Positions 23,096 through 34,335 of a stretch of DNA of 64,000 nt are shown piece by piece. Every line of letters begins with the position of its first letter. The first letter of the stretch is position 1. The position numbers and the translations under genes were made by a program. The DNA comes from Gossypium raimondii (lineage: Eukaryota > Streptophyta > Magnoliopsida > Malvales > Malvaceae). Under the pieces are notes generated by a model. It had not been told where the DNA came from, did not search any database, and worked only from the letters and a program-made list of their open reading frames with translations. Location of the stretch: positions 44,425,733 to 44,489,732 of the forward strand of contig NC_068571.1 of the NCBI RefSeq assembly GCF_025698545.1, in the 5' to 3' direction.

Positions 23096-23908
23096 CTCGT
23101 TTTTTAGGATTTAGGGTTTTTTGCAATTAAAGTTAAGGTTTTAGGGTTTTTGAGTTTTTAGATTTTAAGGTTTTAAGGAAAAATTAAATAAATAAGGGTT
23201 TAAGGTTTAGGGTTTCTTAATTAAATTAATTATAAATTTTAAAAAATTAGAAATTAATTAGAAATTATTTATTAAGTCTAACTTTATTTAAATATAGTTA
23301 AATATTAATTACAATTATTATATTTTTCTCGAATATTGAATTTAAACTTCTACAATTTAAAATATATATTAAATATTAAAATATTAAAATTTATGTTAAA
23401 TTCCATTAAATAAAGTTATTAATACTTATTTATAAATCATTCACTAACAATCAATAAAATATTTACCCATGATCTTAAGACCTTAATTAAGGAATTATTA
23501 TCCCTAAAATATTCTATTATTAATATGATTGTATTATATTAAATTTCATGTATTTTTTTGCATATTATATTATATTAATATTTTTAATTTATTATAAATT
23601 TAAAATTGAAGCAAAAGATAAATTTAATATATATATAAACTTTTAACTCTTTTTCTGTTTTTCATAAATAAATAAAAACTCTTTTTCTATTTTAAAATTT
23701 GAAAATACAAAATTCATTATATATTTTATTTTTAATTTATTATTAAAATTCTTTTAATAAATTTAATTTTTACTAAAACATTTAATTTTATTAGTTTATT
23801 TTTGGGCAAATAACCAATAAAAGCCCTTTTATTTTTAAAATTACCGAAATGGGTCAGTTCAAATGGGCCGAGTTTAAAATATATAACGAATAACAACTAG
23901 TTTTATTT

Positions 23909-24208
23909 GATTTTTCCTTAAAACCCTAAATACTAAACCCCAATCTAATTTTTTAAAATTTATAATTAATTTACTCAAGTAACTCTAAACCCTAATTTAT
24001 TTGATTTTTCCTTAAAAACCCTAAACACTAAACCCTAATCTAATTTTTTTAAAATTTATAATTAATTTACTCAAGTAACCCTAAACCCTAATTTATTTAT
24101 TTTTTTCCTTAAAAACCATAAACACTAAACTCTAATCTAATTTTTTAAAATTTATAATTAATTTAATTAAGAAATCCTAAACCCTAAACCCTTATTTATT
24201 TAAATTTT
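23909..24208. repeat. ~95-bp minisatellite with telomere-like AAACCCTAA motifs
   Basis: Three tandem copies of a unit running from TTTTTCCTTAAAA through AACCCTAAACAC, a shared AATTTATAATTAATTTA and TAAACCCTAATTTATT. It lies in the right arm of the MULE; the left arm (23100-23230) holds the reverse complement in fewer copies. The AAACCCT-like words are interspersed, not in an uninterrupted array. Confidence 0.8.
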
Positions 24209-24892
24209 TCCTTAAAACCCTAAAATCTAAAAGCTCAAAAACCCCAAAACCCTAACTCTAATTGCAAAAAACCCTAAATCCTAAAACACAGAAAAAGTGC
24301 TTCCTCAAGGAAGGTCCACGTGGAAAAAGTGCTTCCTTGAGGAAGCGTTTTCCTGCTTTATCCCCTGACAACGCGCTGACGTGGACGCGTTTTAGGGAAA
24401 ATGGTCCATTTCAGTAATTAATTCAGAACCTAGCTCATTTCGGTAATTTTAAAAATGAAGGGACTTTTATTGGTTATTTGCTCGGAGATTGATAAAACAT
24501 TAAATTAAATTATAAGTTGAAAGGGTAAAATAAAATTTATATTATTTCTTAAAGATTTATATTTAATGGTTGAGTATATAGGCACTCTAAAAATTATTAC
24601 GAAAAGGTAGACCTAGCCTTGGAGAAGCAAAATTTTGTTATCCAAATATAAATGTTATATATAATATAAATATCATATATATAATTTTATAATAAAAATA
24701 ATTTTAGTTTTTTAATTGATGTCGAATATGTAAAATTTTAATATGGTTTAACTTCTAAATGAAAAAAGAAGAAGAGTATATAAGTTTTGTATAACAAAAC
24801 AATTATTAACTTCTAATTTCTATAATCAAAATAGACATAGAATGGAAATATTAAGACAATAGTTATTGTAACTTACGCCTTAAAATTTTTAA

Positions 24893-25243
24893 GATAAATT
24901 ATATTAATAGTTATCTAATTATGAATTTTTTAGTCATTTAATTATAAAATAATTCTTTAATTATTAGTAATTTTTTAGTCACCCAACTATGAAAAGTTTC
25001 AAAATGATCACCCAAATATTTAATTTTGTCTTTTTGGTCACCCAACTATCTTGTATTTTTGTGTGTTTTCATTTTTCGTTAACTAACTGATGGCAAAAAA
25101 AAACAATTGAATAGTTAGGTAACCATTTTGTATCTTTTCATAATTAGATAACAAAAGAAAATACTAATAGTTAGATAATCATTTTGTAACTTTTCATAAT
25201 TAGAAAAAATCTATAATTGAGTGACCTCTATTATAATTTACCC
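24893..25243. mobile_element. Foldback MITE, family A, shortened copy
   Basis: Ends GATAAATTATATTAATAGTT and CTCTATTATAATTTACCC match family A (16830-17454). The middle is much shorter and consists mainly of repeated TTAGTCACCCAACTATGAAAA-like blocks and their reverse complements. Confidence 0.6.
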
Positions 25244-25374
25244 AAATTTTAAAATCAAGCCTTGGAATTACCTATCAACATCTTAACTATGAATAAAAAT
25301 ATTCTCTTGGCACAATTTTTTGGGTGATAAAAAGAAAACAAGCAAAGTGATTACACTAAACTAAAAAATTCATT

Positions 25375-25775
25375 GGGATCTCTACAAACAACTAGCTCCT
25401 CTTCATTGTCAAATGCCATTTTGGCTAGTCGATGGGCTTCACTATTCTCTATTCTAGGAACATGTTCTAGCATCTATTGGCCTACACTCATCAAAAGCTG
25501 ATAGATTCGTTTAAAAAAAAAAAAGATTTTTGAATAGCCCAAATGGCCTTCATACTATCCGTTTGACTCGACACTCTATCACAATGTGGATTCTGTAACA
25601 GAGACAAATCATCCAAAATACCTCATAATTTCGCGTCAAAGACTGAGCATTTTCTCAAACGTCTATTATATACAAGAATCCACTCTCCATGTTGGTCTCT
25701 CAAGACTCTTCCGACAACAACAACCCTGGATTCAACCTTGACGGCACCATCAAATTTTATTTGGATCCATTAATT
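25375..25775 (-). pseudogene. LINE-type RNase H domain remnant
   Basis: Read on the - strand from about 25772: IQIKFDGAVKVESR, GRVLRDQHGEWILVYNRRL, CSVFDAKL, a TGA stop where the family has Trp, then GILDDLSLLQ and QTDSMKAIW. After a frameshift around an A-run at 25513 it ends RIENSEAHRLAKMAFDNEEE. This is the RNase H-like module (RVT_3 type) found at the end of plant LINE polyproteins. No reverse transcriptase is seen next to it, so it is a 5'-truncated or isolated fragment. Not functional. Confidence 0.75.
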
Positions 25776-25779
25776 ATAA

Positions 25780-26705
25780 TCATCAAACTAAATAACTAAA
25801 CATAAACCCATTCATCAAACTAAATATGATATAAACCCATAAGTAGTGAATTTTGAATTTAAAATCTCAAAATTGTTGTTGAGGTATTTATTATTAAACA
25901 AGGTCCATATTATGACATATTGGTCTATTTTTTTTTCTTTCAGAAGAAAAGATGGAAAGAGACTAATAAAAAAAGTACATATTATGACATAAAGTGGCAT
26001 TTACAGTCTTGGTTGGTTGAAGTAAATTGGCCTCTGAGAACAATGAGAAATGTTGGATAGTTAGGGTTTGGTCATAATCGAAGCAGATAATAAAAGAGTA
26101 CGTATGGTATGGTATGGTATGGGGCATGGCTTTGTCAACCAAAACTATGACATGCTCCCAAATTTGCATGTCACCCCATCCCATGAGATTTCCATTCCAA
26201 TGATTTTGTATGGCTTTTAGCAATTGGATATGATTCCATGTGCCCCATTAAATCTAAATATTTGATCCACAGTCTCTCTAAGCTCATGTAACCATTTGCA
26301 CGATTTTTCTACCCATTGCCGACACTTAGCTTCCTCTGTATACAAATTATATGTACATATGTACATGTATTATAAACATAGAGGTTCTTTGCTTAGTCAT
26401 TTCAACTAAGATTAGAGCTTTAAACTTAAGTCATTTTCAAAACTTTTTGAGTTATATATATTCAAATGATAAATACAATTATGTTAGTTCAACTTAAAGT
26501 AGAATTCAGTCATAACTTATCTTAAATGAGAATAACTATAGAGATGACTCGCTTAACAAGAATTTAAACTATATATTAATTTAGATAGAGTTCATTCATA
26601 ATTTACTTAATGTGAGACTTGTTCGAACACTAAAAGTCCAAGTGAGACATCATCCAGTACTTTTAAAAATGAATTCATTGAACTTTAATGGTGTGTTATT
26701 ATTTA
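25780..26705. other. Intergenic, no gene seen
   Basis: AT-rich sequence. A short run of GGTAT pentamers (26105-26121) is the only repeat noted. Open frames of 60-90 codons at 25815-26223 have no protein-like features. Confidence 0.4.
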
Positions 26706-27186
26706 ATGGTTAAATTTTGCCTTTTAGTCTCTGTACTTAACGAAAATTGTGGATTTAATCCTAGTACATTAATTTAATCATTTTTAGTCCTTGTGCTTTT
26801 TTAATTTGAAAATTTCAATCCTCACCGATAATAACTGTTGAACTCATTTCGTTAAGTTTTGTTATTTCTAAAATTTAATGAGGCAGACGTATTACCATGT
26901 GTAAATCCAGTTTGTTATTTTCAGATATTACTCATTGAAAATCCTGAAATTTCAAAATTCAAGCTTATATAAACTAAGAATGGCCTGATTGAAGAATATG
27001 GACTAAATCTACAACTGTGCGCATAGTACAAGACTAGTAATTGAATTTAACTACTACATTTGAGTCAAGACTAAAATTTCAAAATTTGAAAAGTATAAGG
27101 ACTGAACTGAAATGGATGAAATTAAAGTACAGGGATTAAATTCAAAACTTTTATAAATTAGAGGGACTAATAACAGAATCAAACCT
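26706..27186. mobile_element. Foldback repeat (MITE-like)
   Basis: Left arm TTTTGCCTTTTAGTCTCTGT with GATTTAATCCTAGTAC; right arm, reverse-complemented, has TTATTAGTCCCTCTAATTT and AATTTAATCCCTGTAC. The two halves pair imperfectly over most of the length. No coding potential. Edges are approximate. Confidence 0.5.
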
Positions 27187-28225
27187 TACTCAATTCACTA
27201 CACGCATATTATTTAAACTTTTTATATTTTGATTGAATTATAGTATTTCTACTCAAACACGTACATTCTTAACTATCTAAAAACTCGAATCAACATTTTT
27301 CTTTTGGAATGATCCACCGTTTTGCAAAATTTATTCCACTCTTACTTAAATTTAATAACCAAATTATTAATATAATAACAAAAAAACTTGTATTAAATTA
27401 AGTCATATCAAATTACCTTTAATCTTTAATTCAAACCCTAAAGATTCGGAAAAAGAGTGTAAAGCTTAGCCTCATGTTTAAAATATTGATGGGGGAAAAC
27501 AAAGAAATAAGCCACAAAAAAACATGGTCCAAGACCAAGACTAAGAGCAAGAACATCAGCCATTGATTCACGGCGTAGATAACTGCGACTGGTCCCAACT
27601 TCCAACACCAAAGTAGGCTCCAATCTTAACTGACAAACATTGCATATTCAAAGACACGTGGTTGTCATTACAGAATCTCACGTCATTTTATCCCTAGTCC
27701 CACGACCTGGATTTTTTTTACCATGCAATCGTGTTTGTCGTGTAGAATTTGGTTTGAAAAATTGGAATGAAAATGGTGATGATGATGATGGTAGTGCACT
27801 CAAGCTATTGCTTCATTTGAAGGAACAACAAAAACAAAACAACAGCAACAGCAACAAAAAACCAAAATTGTTGCTTTGTTCTTGAATTAGAAAATTTCCA
27901 TTCCTTTACTTGTAATGTAAGCCTCTTGTTTTTTCCATTACAGTAACAGCTTTCTGTCCAATGGTAATCATGATCTGTTTGTTTTTACTTCAAATAATTC
28001 AAATTTCATTTATAAAGTTGATGTCTTTTTGGAACATGGGTCTCCTTTTTTCTATATTATAGTCAATATATCTATGATTTTTGGTTTCTGGGTTTTTGTT
28101 CTTCTCTCATTTCCTTTCTGGGTTTTCCATTTTCATCTCATTTCTTGTAGCTTCTATTACATTGTTACACATTATTTCAATATATAAAAATTGCAATGTT
28201 TTTAATTTTGTGTATGAATTGAAGG
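27187..28225 (+). promoter_or_regulatory. Upstream region and probable 5' UTR of the RINGv gene
   Basis: Includes a CAA/CAG-rich stretch at 27820-27860 and a T-rich stretch 27900-28200, which could be a 5' UTR with an intron ending shortly before the ATG at 28226. An 81-codon frame at 27640-27885 begins upstream but shows no known domain and is not joined to the gene by clear splice sites. I treat it as untranslated. Confidence 0.4.
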
Positions 28226-30105
28226 ATGGGAGACCATTTTGTGTTGCTTGTGGACCGGCTATTGACTGAATCCACCCTTGAAGCTGCTATTGAGAGTAAA
28301 AAACAATTACAACTAGGCATGCCCTCAACAAGCAAACATGATATAATTGACTTTTCATCTATGGATGACAATGTTGGTTCCTCTCCAAGTAAATTAGTAG
28401 AATGTAGGATTTGTCATGATGACGATGAAGATTTGAACATGGAGATACCCTGTTCTTGTCGTGGCAGCTTGAAGGTCAGTTGCGAATTGAACCGTTCCTC
28501 TTGGATTTTAATGTCAGTACTAAAACATACATGCTAAATCAAGACCCTGCCTATTCTGTTAAGTTGAATGTGGTAACTTTTTCATATGAATCAGTAGCTT
28601 CATAGAACTGTTTTCTGTGTTTTGCGTGTATGTTATATTCATATATCTATCGACTAGTGTTTTGGCATGCAAAGCACTGAGTGCATACGGGTAGGCGCTC
28701 GGAGCATTCTCTGTTCTTCCATTGTCATTGTTGAACATTGCCACTTGTATCAATTGGTTATTGTGTTTTGGCATGCAAAGCACCAAGCTCGTTCCCACCA
28801 CATGCTCGGAGCATTCTCTGTTCATCCATTGGCATTGTCAAACTTTGCCACTTGTAGTTGCAATGAGATAACATGTGTGTGATTCTATTCCTAAATGGCA
28901 ATTTGTTCAGATGAATCAGTAGCTTCATAAAACCGTCTTCGGCTTTCTGCGTGTATGCTATGTTCGTATATGTATTGATTAGTGTTTTGGCATGCAAAGC
29001 ACTGAGTGCATACTGGTAGGCACTCAGAGCGTTCTCCGATCATCCATTGGCATTGTCGAACTTTGCCACTTGTAGTTGCAAATGAGATAACATGTTTTAT
29101 TCATTATTGCAGTATGCTCACCGTAAATGTGTGCAGAGGTGGTGCAATGAAAAGGGTGACATAGTCTGTGAGATTTGCCACCAGGTTCAACCATTCTTTT
29201 ATCCTGGTTCAGAATTTGCTTGCATCGTTTTCTTTCATATAGAAAGAAACTAATTGTTACTTTTGTTGGAACATTTGCGAAATTTTAGCAATTTAAGCCC
29301 GGTTATACGGCACCGCCTCCTTTATTTCATTATGGAAGTGTTCCTATGAATTTCAGGTATATATTGTTCTGTTTATATCTATATTCTAGCCTTATTCAGG
29401 GTCCTTCACTCATTAAGAATTGTGCTTGTCATTTCAGAGGGAATTGGGAAATTTCAAGGAGAGACTTGCCGACTCCGCATTTTATAACAGTAGTCACCGA
29501 AGATCGTGATTTTCTGGAAACTGAGATCGATGATTACTCAGCTCCTAGATCTCGAAGCCTGATATGTTGTCGCGTCATTGCTATAACTGTATCTCTCTCT
29601 CTCTCTCACACAAACACACGCACATCGGGCTCGAATTTTAACAACAATGTCATTCATTTGCATGCTTATTTGCAGTTTATGGTTCTTCTGGTTCTACGCC
29701 ACACTCTTCCGGTCGTAATCAGTGGCGCTGGAGACTATTCATTGACATTGTTCACGGTAAGATAGTGCCGTTCGAGCACACTGCTGGAAACAAGCATTGT
29801 TAACATTTTTGTTACTTGTTGCAGTTACTAATGTTGAGAGCCATTGGGATTATGTTGCCTATATATATCATGGTTAAAGCTTTTACTGCTATCCAACGCC
29901 GCCAACACCATCAGGTTTAGATTTCGTTAGGCGTTCTTCAAGAACTACTTCTTTTATCAGTATCATTACTAGCTATGTTGGCACTTAATTGCCGATGACT
30001 TTCACTGTGCTATAGGATCCTCAGTTTTCCCTTGATGCATCGGATGAAGAAAGTGATTTACCGCAATTGCACCCGCCGCATTCACGTTTGATTCGAGTAC
30101 ATTAG
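28226..30105 (+). CDS. RINGv (C4HC3) zinc-finger membrane protein, DUF3675 family; probable E3 ubiquitin ligase
   Basis: Seven exons: 28226-28474, 29113-29184, 29289-29356, 29438-29588, 29676-29756, 29825-29914, 30016-30105, giving 266 aa. All junctions are GT...AG and keep frame. The RINGv finger is C60-x2-C63-x12-C76-x-C78-x7-H86-x2-C89-x12-C102-x2-C105, split by intron 1. It is followed by QFKPGYTAPPPLF and GNWEISRRDL, the start of the DUF3675 part. Two hydrophobic segments (about 174-197 and 203-227) suggest two membrane spans. This is the usual length and order for this plant family of MARCH-like E3 ligases, which transfer ubiquitin to membrane proteins; the substrate is unknown. The gene converges on eIF5, with stops 425 bp apart. 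Intron 1 contains minisatellite-like repeats. Confidence 0.9.
28586..29095. repeat. Repeated blocks in intron 1 of the RINGv gene
   Basis: A block starting TTTTGGCATGCAAAGCAC and ending in TTGCCACTTGTA occurs three times (from about 28661, 28767 and 28986). A second block, ATGAATCAGTAGCTTCATA, occurs at about 28587 and 28910. Together they form a higher-order duplication with a period near 320 bp. Splice sites are not affected. Confidence 0.8.
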
Positions 30106-30530
30106 TTTAGTCGTACTGCTGGATCGTATGGAAGAACTGATGATTTGATTGCAGCTATAGAGAAAGCAGAAAACAAACAGGATGGATATATATATATATA
30201 TATATATAGTTGATGCTACTACTGTGTATATTTACCAAAGTATTGAATAGCAAATATAAATATAGCATATAGGACTGAAAAGAAAAATGAGCTGATGATC
30301 ATCTATTGCTTCTCTACTATATGAATGTTTAAACAAAGGGACTGTTCTATTAGCACAAATCAACAAATCAGGCAACCAGACCAAATCCTTAATATCAGAC
30401 ACAAAAAATCATAAAATAAACACTTAATCAATAAAGCTAAAAAAACCCCGAAATCAGACAAGCAGATTAACTATCCACTTTTTATTCTTAGTAGCAGAAA
30501 ATACCTTAAAAATGCCAACACACAAGAATG
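30106..30530. other. Convergent 3' region between the RINGv and eIF5 genes
   Basis: Holds the 3' ends of both genes. A (TA)n microsatellite lies at 30188-30210. Nothing else is recognised. Confidence 0.5.
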
Positions 30531-31553
30531 TCATTCTTCTTCAGATTCTGATTCTGCACTTTGAAGCCAATCAATAAAAGGCTTTACATTCTTCCATATC
30601 TGAGACCCTTTGTTCTTCCCTTTCAAACCTTGTTGATGCCATTGAAGTACATATTCCTCCTCTAATACATCAACATCATAGAGTGTTTTCAAAACTAAAG
30701 CAACTTCCTTCAATGCATTTGAGTTAGCTTTTCCACAAAATGACTCTATGGCTTTAAGTAGAAGCAACTGAGATTCCTTGTCTTTAGCAGCAAGAGCAAG
30801 GTAGTTTTTCTTCTTAATCACTTCTTTTGCAAACCCTTTCTCAATGCCTTCAAATAAGGCCTCTAACAGAGCAATCATCTGTCCCTTGTTGCTTGCCTTG
30901 GTCGTCACCTTCGGTTTCTTTTCGGTTGATAACATGACCATATCTGCTGTTGCAACAGTCAACTGCTCCTTTATTCGCTGCCGAGCTGCCTCCATTGATG
31001 TATCAGTTTGCCATTGCACATCATCAGTAGCAGCGGCAGCAGCTTCACGTTTCTTGGGTCTCTCTTTTTCAGCTCTCTTCATCGCCTTCTTGTCTGACCT
31101 CTTCTTCGGTTCAGCTCGATTTTTCAATATGAAACTTGTCAACTTATCCATCATATCAACATCAGAAACAAAACCACATGCAACACAGTTCAATTGTATC
31201 ATCTGATTCTTAGTTATAAATATCTCAGTTTCAGGGTTTCCACAACCATAACACTGCACATATTTGTTGATAAAGTTTTCAAGAAGTCTTGCAAGTTTAG
31301 CAGTGTCATGGGATCCATTAACAAGAGAAATCCCTGTTTTTTCATCAAATTTAGACTGTGCACCAAGCTCACAACCAAAATACTTGGTTGTATAAGAAGC
31401 AGGCCTTGCCAATGCCTTTGCAACATCAACCATGTTGACTATGTTTGTTTTAATGCCATTTCCTCGACCTTCAATCTTGGTGATCATTTTTGGCATCTTA
31501 TACCTGTAGAAGGCATCATCACTATTTCCAGCACCAATGTTCAACAATGCCAT
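30531..31553 (-). CDS. EIF5: Eukaryotic translation initiation factor 5 (eIF5), shortened form
   Basis: eIF5 is the GTPase activator for eIF2 in start-codon selection, acting in the cytosolic 43S complex. 340 aa, no introns. The start at 31553 gives the conserved MALLNIG; the codon 12 bases upstream is TTG, not ATG. The N-terminal domain (FYRYKMPKMITKIEGRGNG, with the Arg needed for GAP activity) and the zinc ribbon (C101, C104, C123, C126) are intact. The C-terminal W2/HEAT domain runs from about 228 and ends in the usual acidic tail (WLQSAESESEEE). Plant eIF5 is usually about 430-450 aa. Here the charged linker and the segment leading into the W2 domain are missing, although frame is kept. 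It may be a diverged paralog with altered partner binding. Codon usage and lack of stops argue against a pseudogene. Confidence 0.88.
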   Translation of the reverse strand: MALLNIGAGNSDDAFYRYKMPKMITKIEGRGNGIKTNIVNMVDVAKALARPASYTTKYFGCELGAQSKFDEKTGISLVNGSHDTAKLARLLENFINKYVQCYGCGNPETEIFITKNQMIQLNCVACGFVSDVDMMDKLTSFILKNRAEPKKRSDKKAMKRAEKERPKKREAAAAATDDVQWQTDTSMEAARQRIKEQLTVATADMVMLSTEKKPKVTTKASNKGQMIALLEALFEGIEKGFAKEVIKKKNYLALAAKDKESQLLLLKAIESFCGKANSNALKEVALVLKTLYDVDVLEEEYVLQWHQQGLKGKNKGSQIWKNVKPFIDWLQSAESESEEE

Positions 31554-32117
31554 CTTCAACAACAATTCAAAATAGCAAACTTTTCAAGTTCAAGACATAT
31601 AAGCAAACCCCAAACATGAACAAAAACTTGTAACGAAATCGTGAAAAGAATAAAGGTTTTTTGAAACATGGGAAGAATTCCCAGACTCGATCTATTTACC
31701 CTAAATAAAAAAAAATGCCAGCAACTGTTGGAGCTTCGGAAAACTGTGTGATCGATAGAGCTAGGCAATTTTTTTTAGGGGAGTAAAATTAAATGGTAAT
31801 TTGTAGGATAGTAAAAATGTAATTTTATTATTTTAATAGTATGTATTTTTATAATTTTTAAATGATTAAATCAAAATTTTATTATTTTTAGAGGGGTTAA
31901 AAGTGTATTTTTATTTTTATCAATTTAAAATTTTAAAGGGTCTAAATGAATTTTTTTTTTCTATTTTAGGGGGACTAGAGCCTTGTTAGCCCCCGCGACG
32001 TCCCTGGATAGAGCATAACTACAATATTTATTTAAAAAAGTTCAAACCAAAAATAAGTTCATTAAAAATTTTACATCATAAATTAAATATAAGATCACGT
32101 TTACAGAAAAAAAAAGG
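31554..32117. other. eIF5 upstream region and repeat debris
   Basis: 31554-31780 is the 5' flank of eIF5. 31780-31995 is a dispersed repeat fragment (GGGGACTAGAGCC, CCCGCGACGTCCCTGG near its end) of a kind also glimpsed at 51000-51060. No gene seen. Confidence 0.4.
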
Positions 32118-32461
32118 TTAAAGTATCATGGAGGCTCCTATACTAGTAATTAAATTACATTTTGTCCTCCTTAATCAAAATATTGACAAATTAGTCCCTA
32201 TTCTGTTAAAAAATCAATCTATTTCTATTATTAAAAACTAATCCCTATACATCACCATGAGGTACACTTGGTATGCCATGTGTCACTGTATGGTTATTCT
32301 GTTACCTACACTAGTTTTTAACAGTGAAAATGGATTAAATTTTTATCAGAAAAGACCAATTTACGCTTTGATTTAATGTGTAAAGATTAAATTTTTTTAT
32401 TTTTAAATTTAAAAGACAAAATGTAATTTTCCTATTATAAGAATTTCCACGATACTTTTTA
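32118..32461. mobile_element. Foldback MITE, family B, copy 1
   Basis: TTAAAGTATCATGGAGGCT at the left pairs with AATTTCCACGATACTTTTT at the right, and the inner ATTACATTTTGTCCTCC pairs with AGACAAAATGTAATTTT. About 345 bp, no coding capacity. A related copy lies at about 59680-60050. Confidence 0.65.
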
Positions 32462-34330
32462 AAAATAACTTATTTATAACAAAATTCGATGCCACTAAAT
32501 ACTACTATATTCTGCAGTTTTACTTTTATATCTAACTCATTTCATAAATTTTCAAATTAATTACCTATTATCCGGTTTAAATTTATTTTGCCTTTTTTTT
32601 CTAACATTAAAGCTTACAACTTTTTTTATAGATTTTCTTTACAAAACTATTTAAACATTATGGGAAAAAATCAAATAATGAAATAAACAAAGAAATATAA
32701 ACAAAAAATTATTAAGAAAAAGATGGAAAATATTGTGATAATTTACCTGATATTGAAGGAACACGAAAATTATTATGAAGATTCTGGGTTTAGAAAAGTT
32801 GTGTCTTCCTTTTGGTTTAGAGGTAGAGATTATTTATTTATTTATATAGGATCGGCCAGTTCCATGCAATTTGCAATTATTTACATTACATTTTTATTAA
32901 ATTTTATTTAATTAATATTTTTAGAATAATAATTAAATTATTGAATTTATAAATATAGAGAGGATCTACTTACACTGCTATAAAACTTAAATGGTTTTAT
33001 ATTCTTTCCTAGTTTTTTATAAAATTAATGTTTTAACAATTCAATTGTCATATTTCATGCTACATTCATGAATGTTATGCATGTCTAGTTTGACATAAAT
33101 TTAAAATTTCTAACTATTCATTTCATGTTAAAAATGCAACCGTTAAATGTATATTATAGATATTAAATTGATTCAAAAATTACATGCATGACATATTTTG
33201 ATATATTCAACGATTGAATCAATAAAAATTATGAAAGAGTGTAAAACCATTTAAAATTTACATTGATATAAGTGGATCCTTCCCCATATATATATATATA
33301 CTACTTTGTATATGGCCCATGCGATACATAAGCTAATAGTGTTTACCAATGTAGTTGCTTTTAAAAAGAAATAAAAATAATATAAATTTAATCTTAATAT
33401 AAAAATCGACATGTTAGTAGTATATAATATGTTTTATTATGAAGTTTGAAAATATCATATTAAATTATTATAATAAATAAAATTTTATTATAAATTTTGT
33501 ACAAACAAATAAATTAATTTATGAAAATAATTATAATTAACAGTAACAAAAATAATTTTATTATAAAATTAATAACAATAAAATTAATTTTAAAAATCTT
33601 ATAAATTATAATATACGCTGTAATAATTAAGTTATGGTTAAACTAAATTGTCTAATATAATTTTAAAAAGTAAGGGTAAAAGAGTAATTTACCTAAAATA
33701 AAAATAAATGTTTAAAATGAGGAGTATCACGTGTCAAAGAACTATAATGTGAGCAAATTTGTTTATTTAGAACTTATAATATATATGATATATGATTTGA
33801 TGCTATAATATATTATTTACTTATATATATAATATGAAATTTAGATATATTATAAAATAATATAAATTTTAAAATATATTAAATTATGTATATTAAATAA
33901 AAATAGAATGACAATAAAAGATATATATCATTACTAAATAATAAAAAGTAATTATTTTTAAAAATAATATCAACTTGGACTTACTATTTATAAATATATA
34001 GGGATGGCAAAACACCGGCCTTTTTTCTCTTTGATGGAAACCGGCCTAATTTTTAGATGGTCACTCCGACACCCATAATCGAGGCAAGAAAAAGTTACAG
34101 AAAATGGCTTAACCACCCTAAATTTAGCCCCCTTGCTTTTCCTTCTCGACTAGGCTGATTTGATTATGATATTTATCCATGAGTTTGATGAATATATATT
34201 GACTAAAGTACCTTATAAGTAGTGATGGTAATAGGGTCGCGTATACTTTAATGTTGCTATATAGTTGACATGTTTTGTTTTATCATTCGATTCGTTCCTT
34301 TATGGAACTGTAATTTTAAAAATCACTATT
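32462..34330. other. AT-rich intergenic DNA
   Basis: Very AT-rich, with (TA) runs at 33290 and 33780-33835. No protein-like frame and no clear repeat boundary. Confidence 0.4.
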
Positions 34331-34335
34331 ACCTA
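34331..34335 (+). repeat. Left target-site duplication ACCTA of the gypsy element
   Basis: ACCTA at 34331-34335 precedes the TG at 34336 and recurs at 46942-46946 right after the other LTR ends in CA. Confidence 0.88.

Larger units (their letters stand above)
22815..24483. mobile_element. Non-autonomous Mutator-like (MULE) foldback element, 1669 bp
   Basis: Left end GGGCAAATAACCAATAAAAG; right end, reverse-complemented, GAGCAAATAACCAATAAAAG. The inverted arms are at least about 150 bp nearly continuously and then continue with interruptions through the GCTTCC-rich and AGGGTTT-rich blocks. Perfect 9-bp target duplications flank it. No transposase is visible. A third copy of the terminal sequence sits inside at 23804-23870 in the left-end orientation, which suggests nesting or internal duplication. 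Confidence 0.88.

Noticed and set aside
23909..24300. Interstitial telomere or chromosome-fusion scar suggested by AAACCCTAA words
   Set aside because: The words are embedded in ~95-bp minisatellite units inside a MULE arm; there is no run of perfect head-to-tail telomere repeats.
27640..27885. 81-codon frame upstream of the RINGv gene as a possible separate gene or first exon
   Set aside because: No domain, no clear donor joining it to the ATG at 28226, and the family's conserved N-terminus MGDHFVLLVDRLL starts at 28226.
30844..31206. 120-codon + strand frame
   Set aside because: It is antisense to the eIF5 coding region and reflects its codon composition.
31554..31565. Four extra residues at the eIF5 N-terminus
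   Set aside because: The upstream codon is TTG, not ATG; the conserved start MALLNIG is at 31553.
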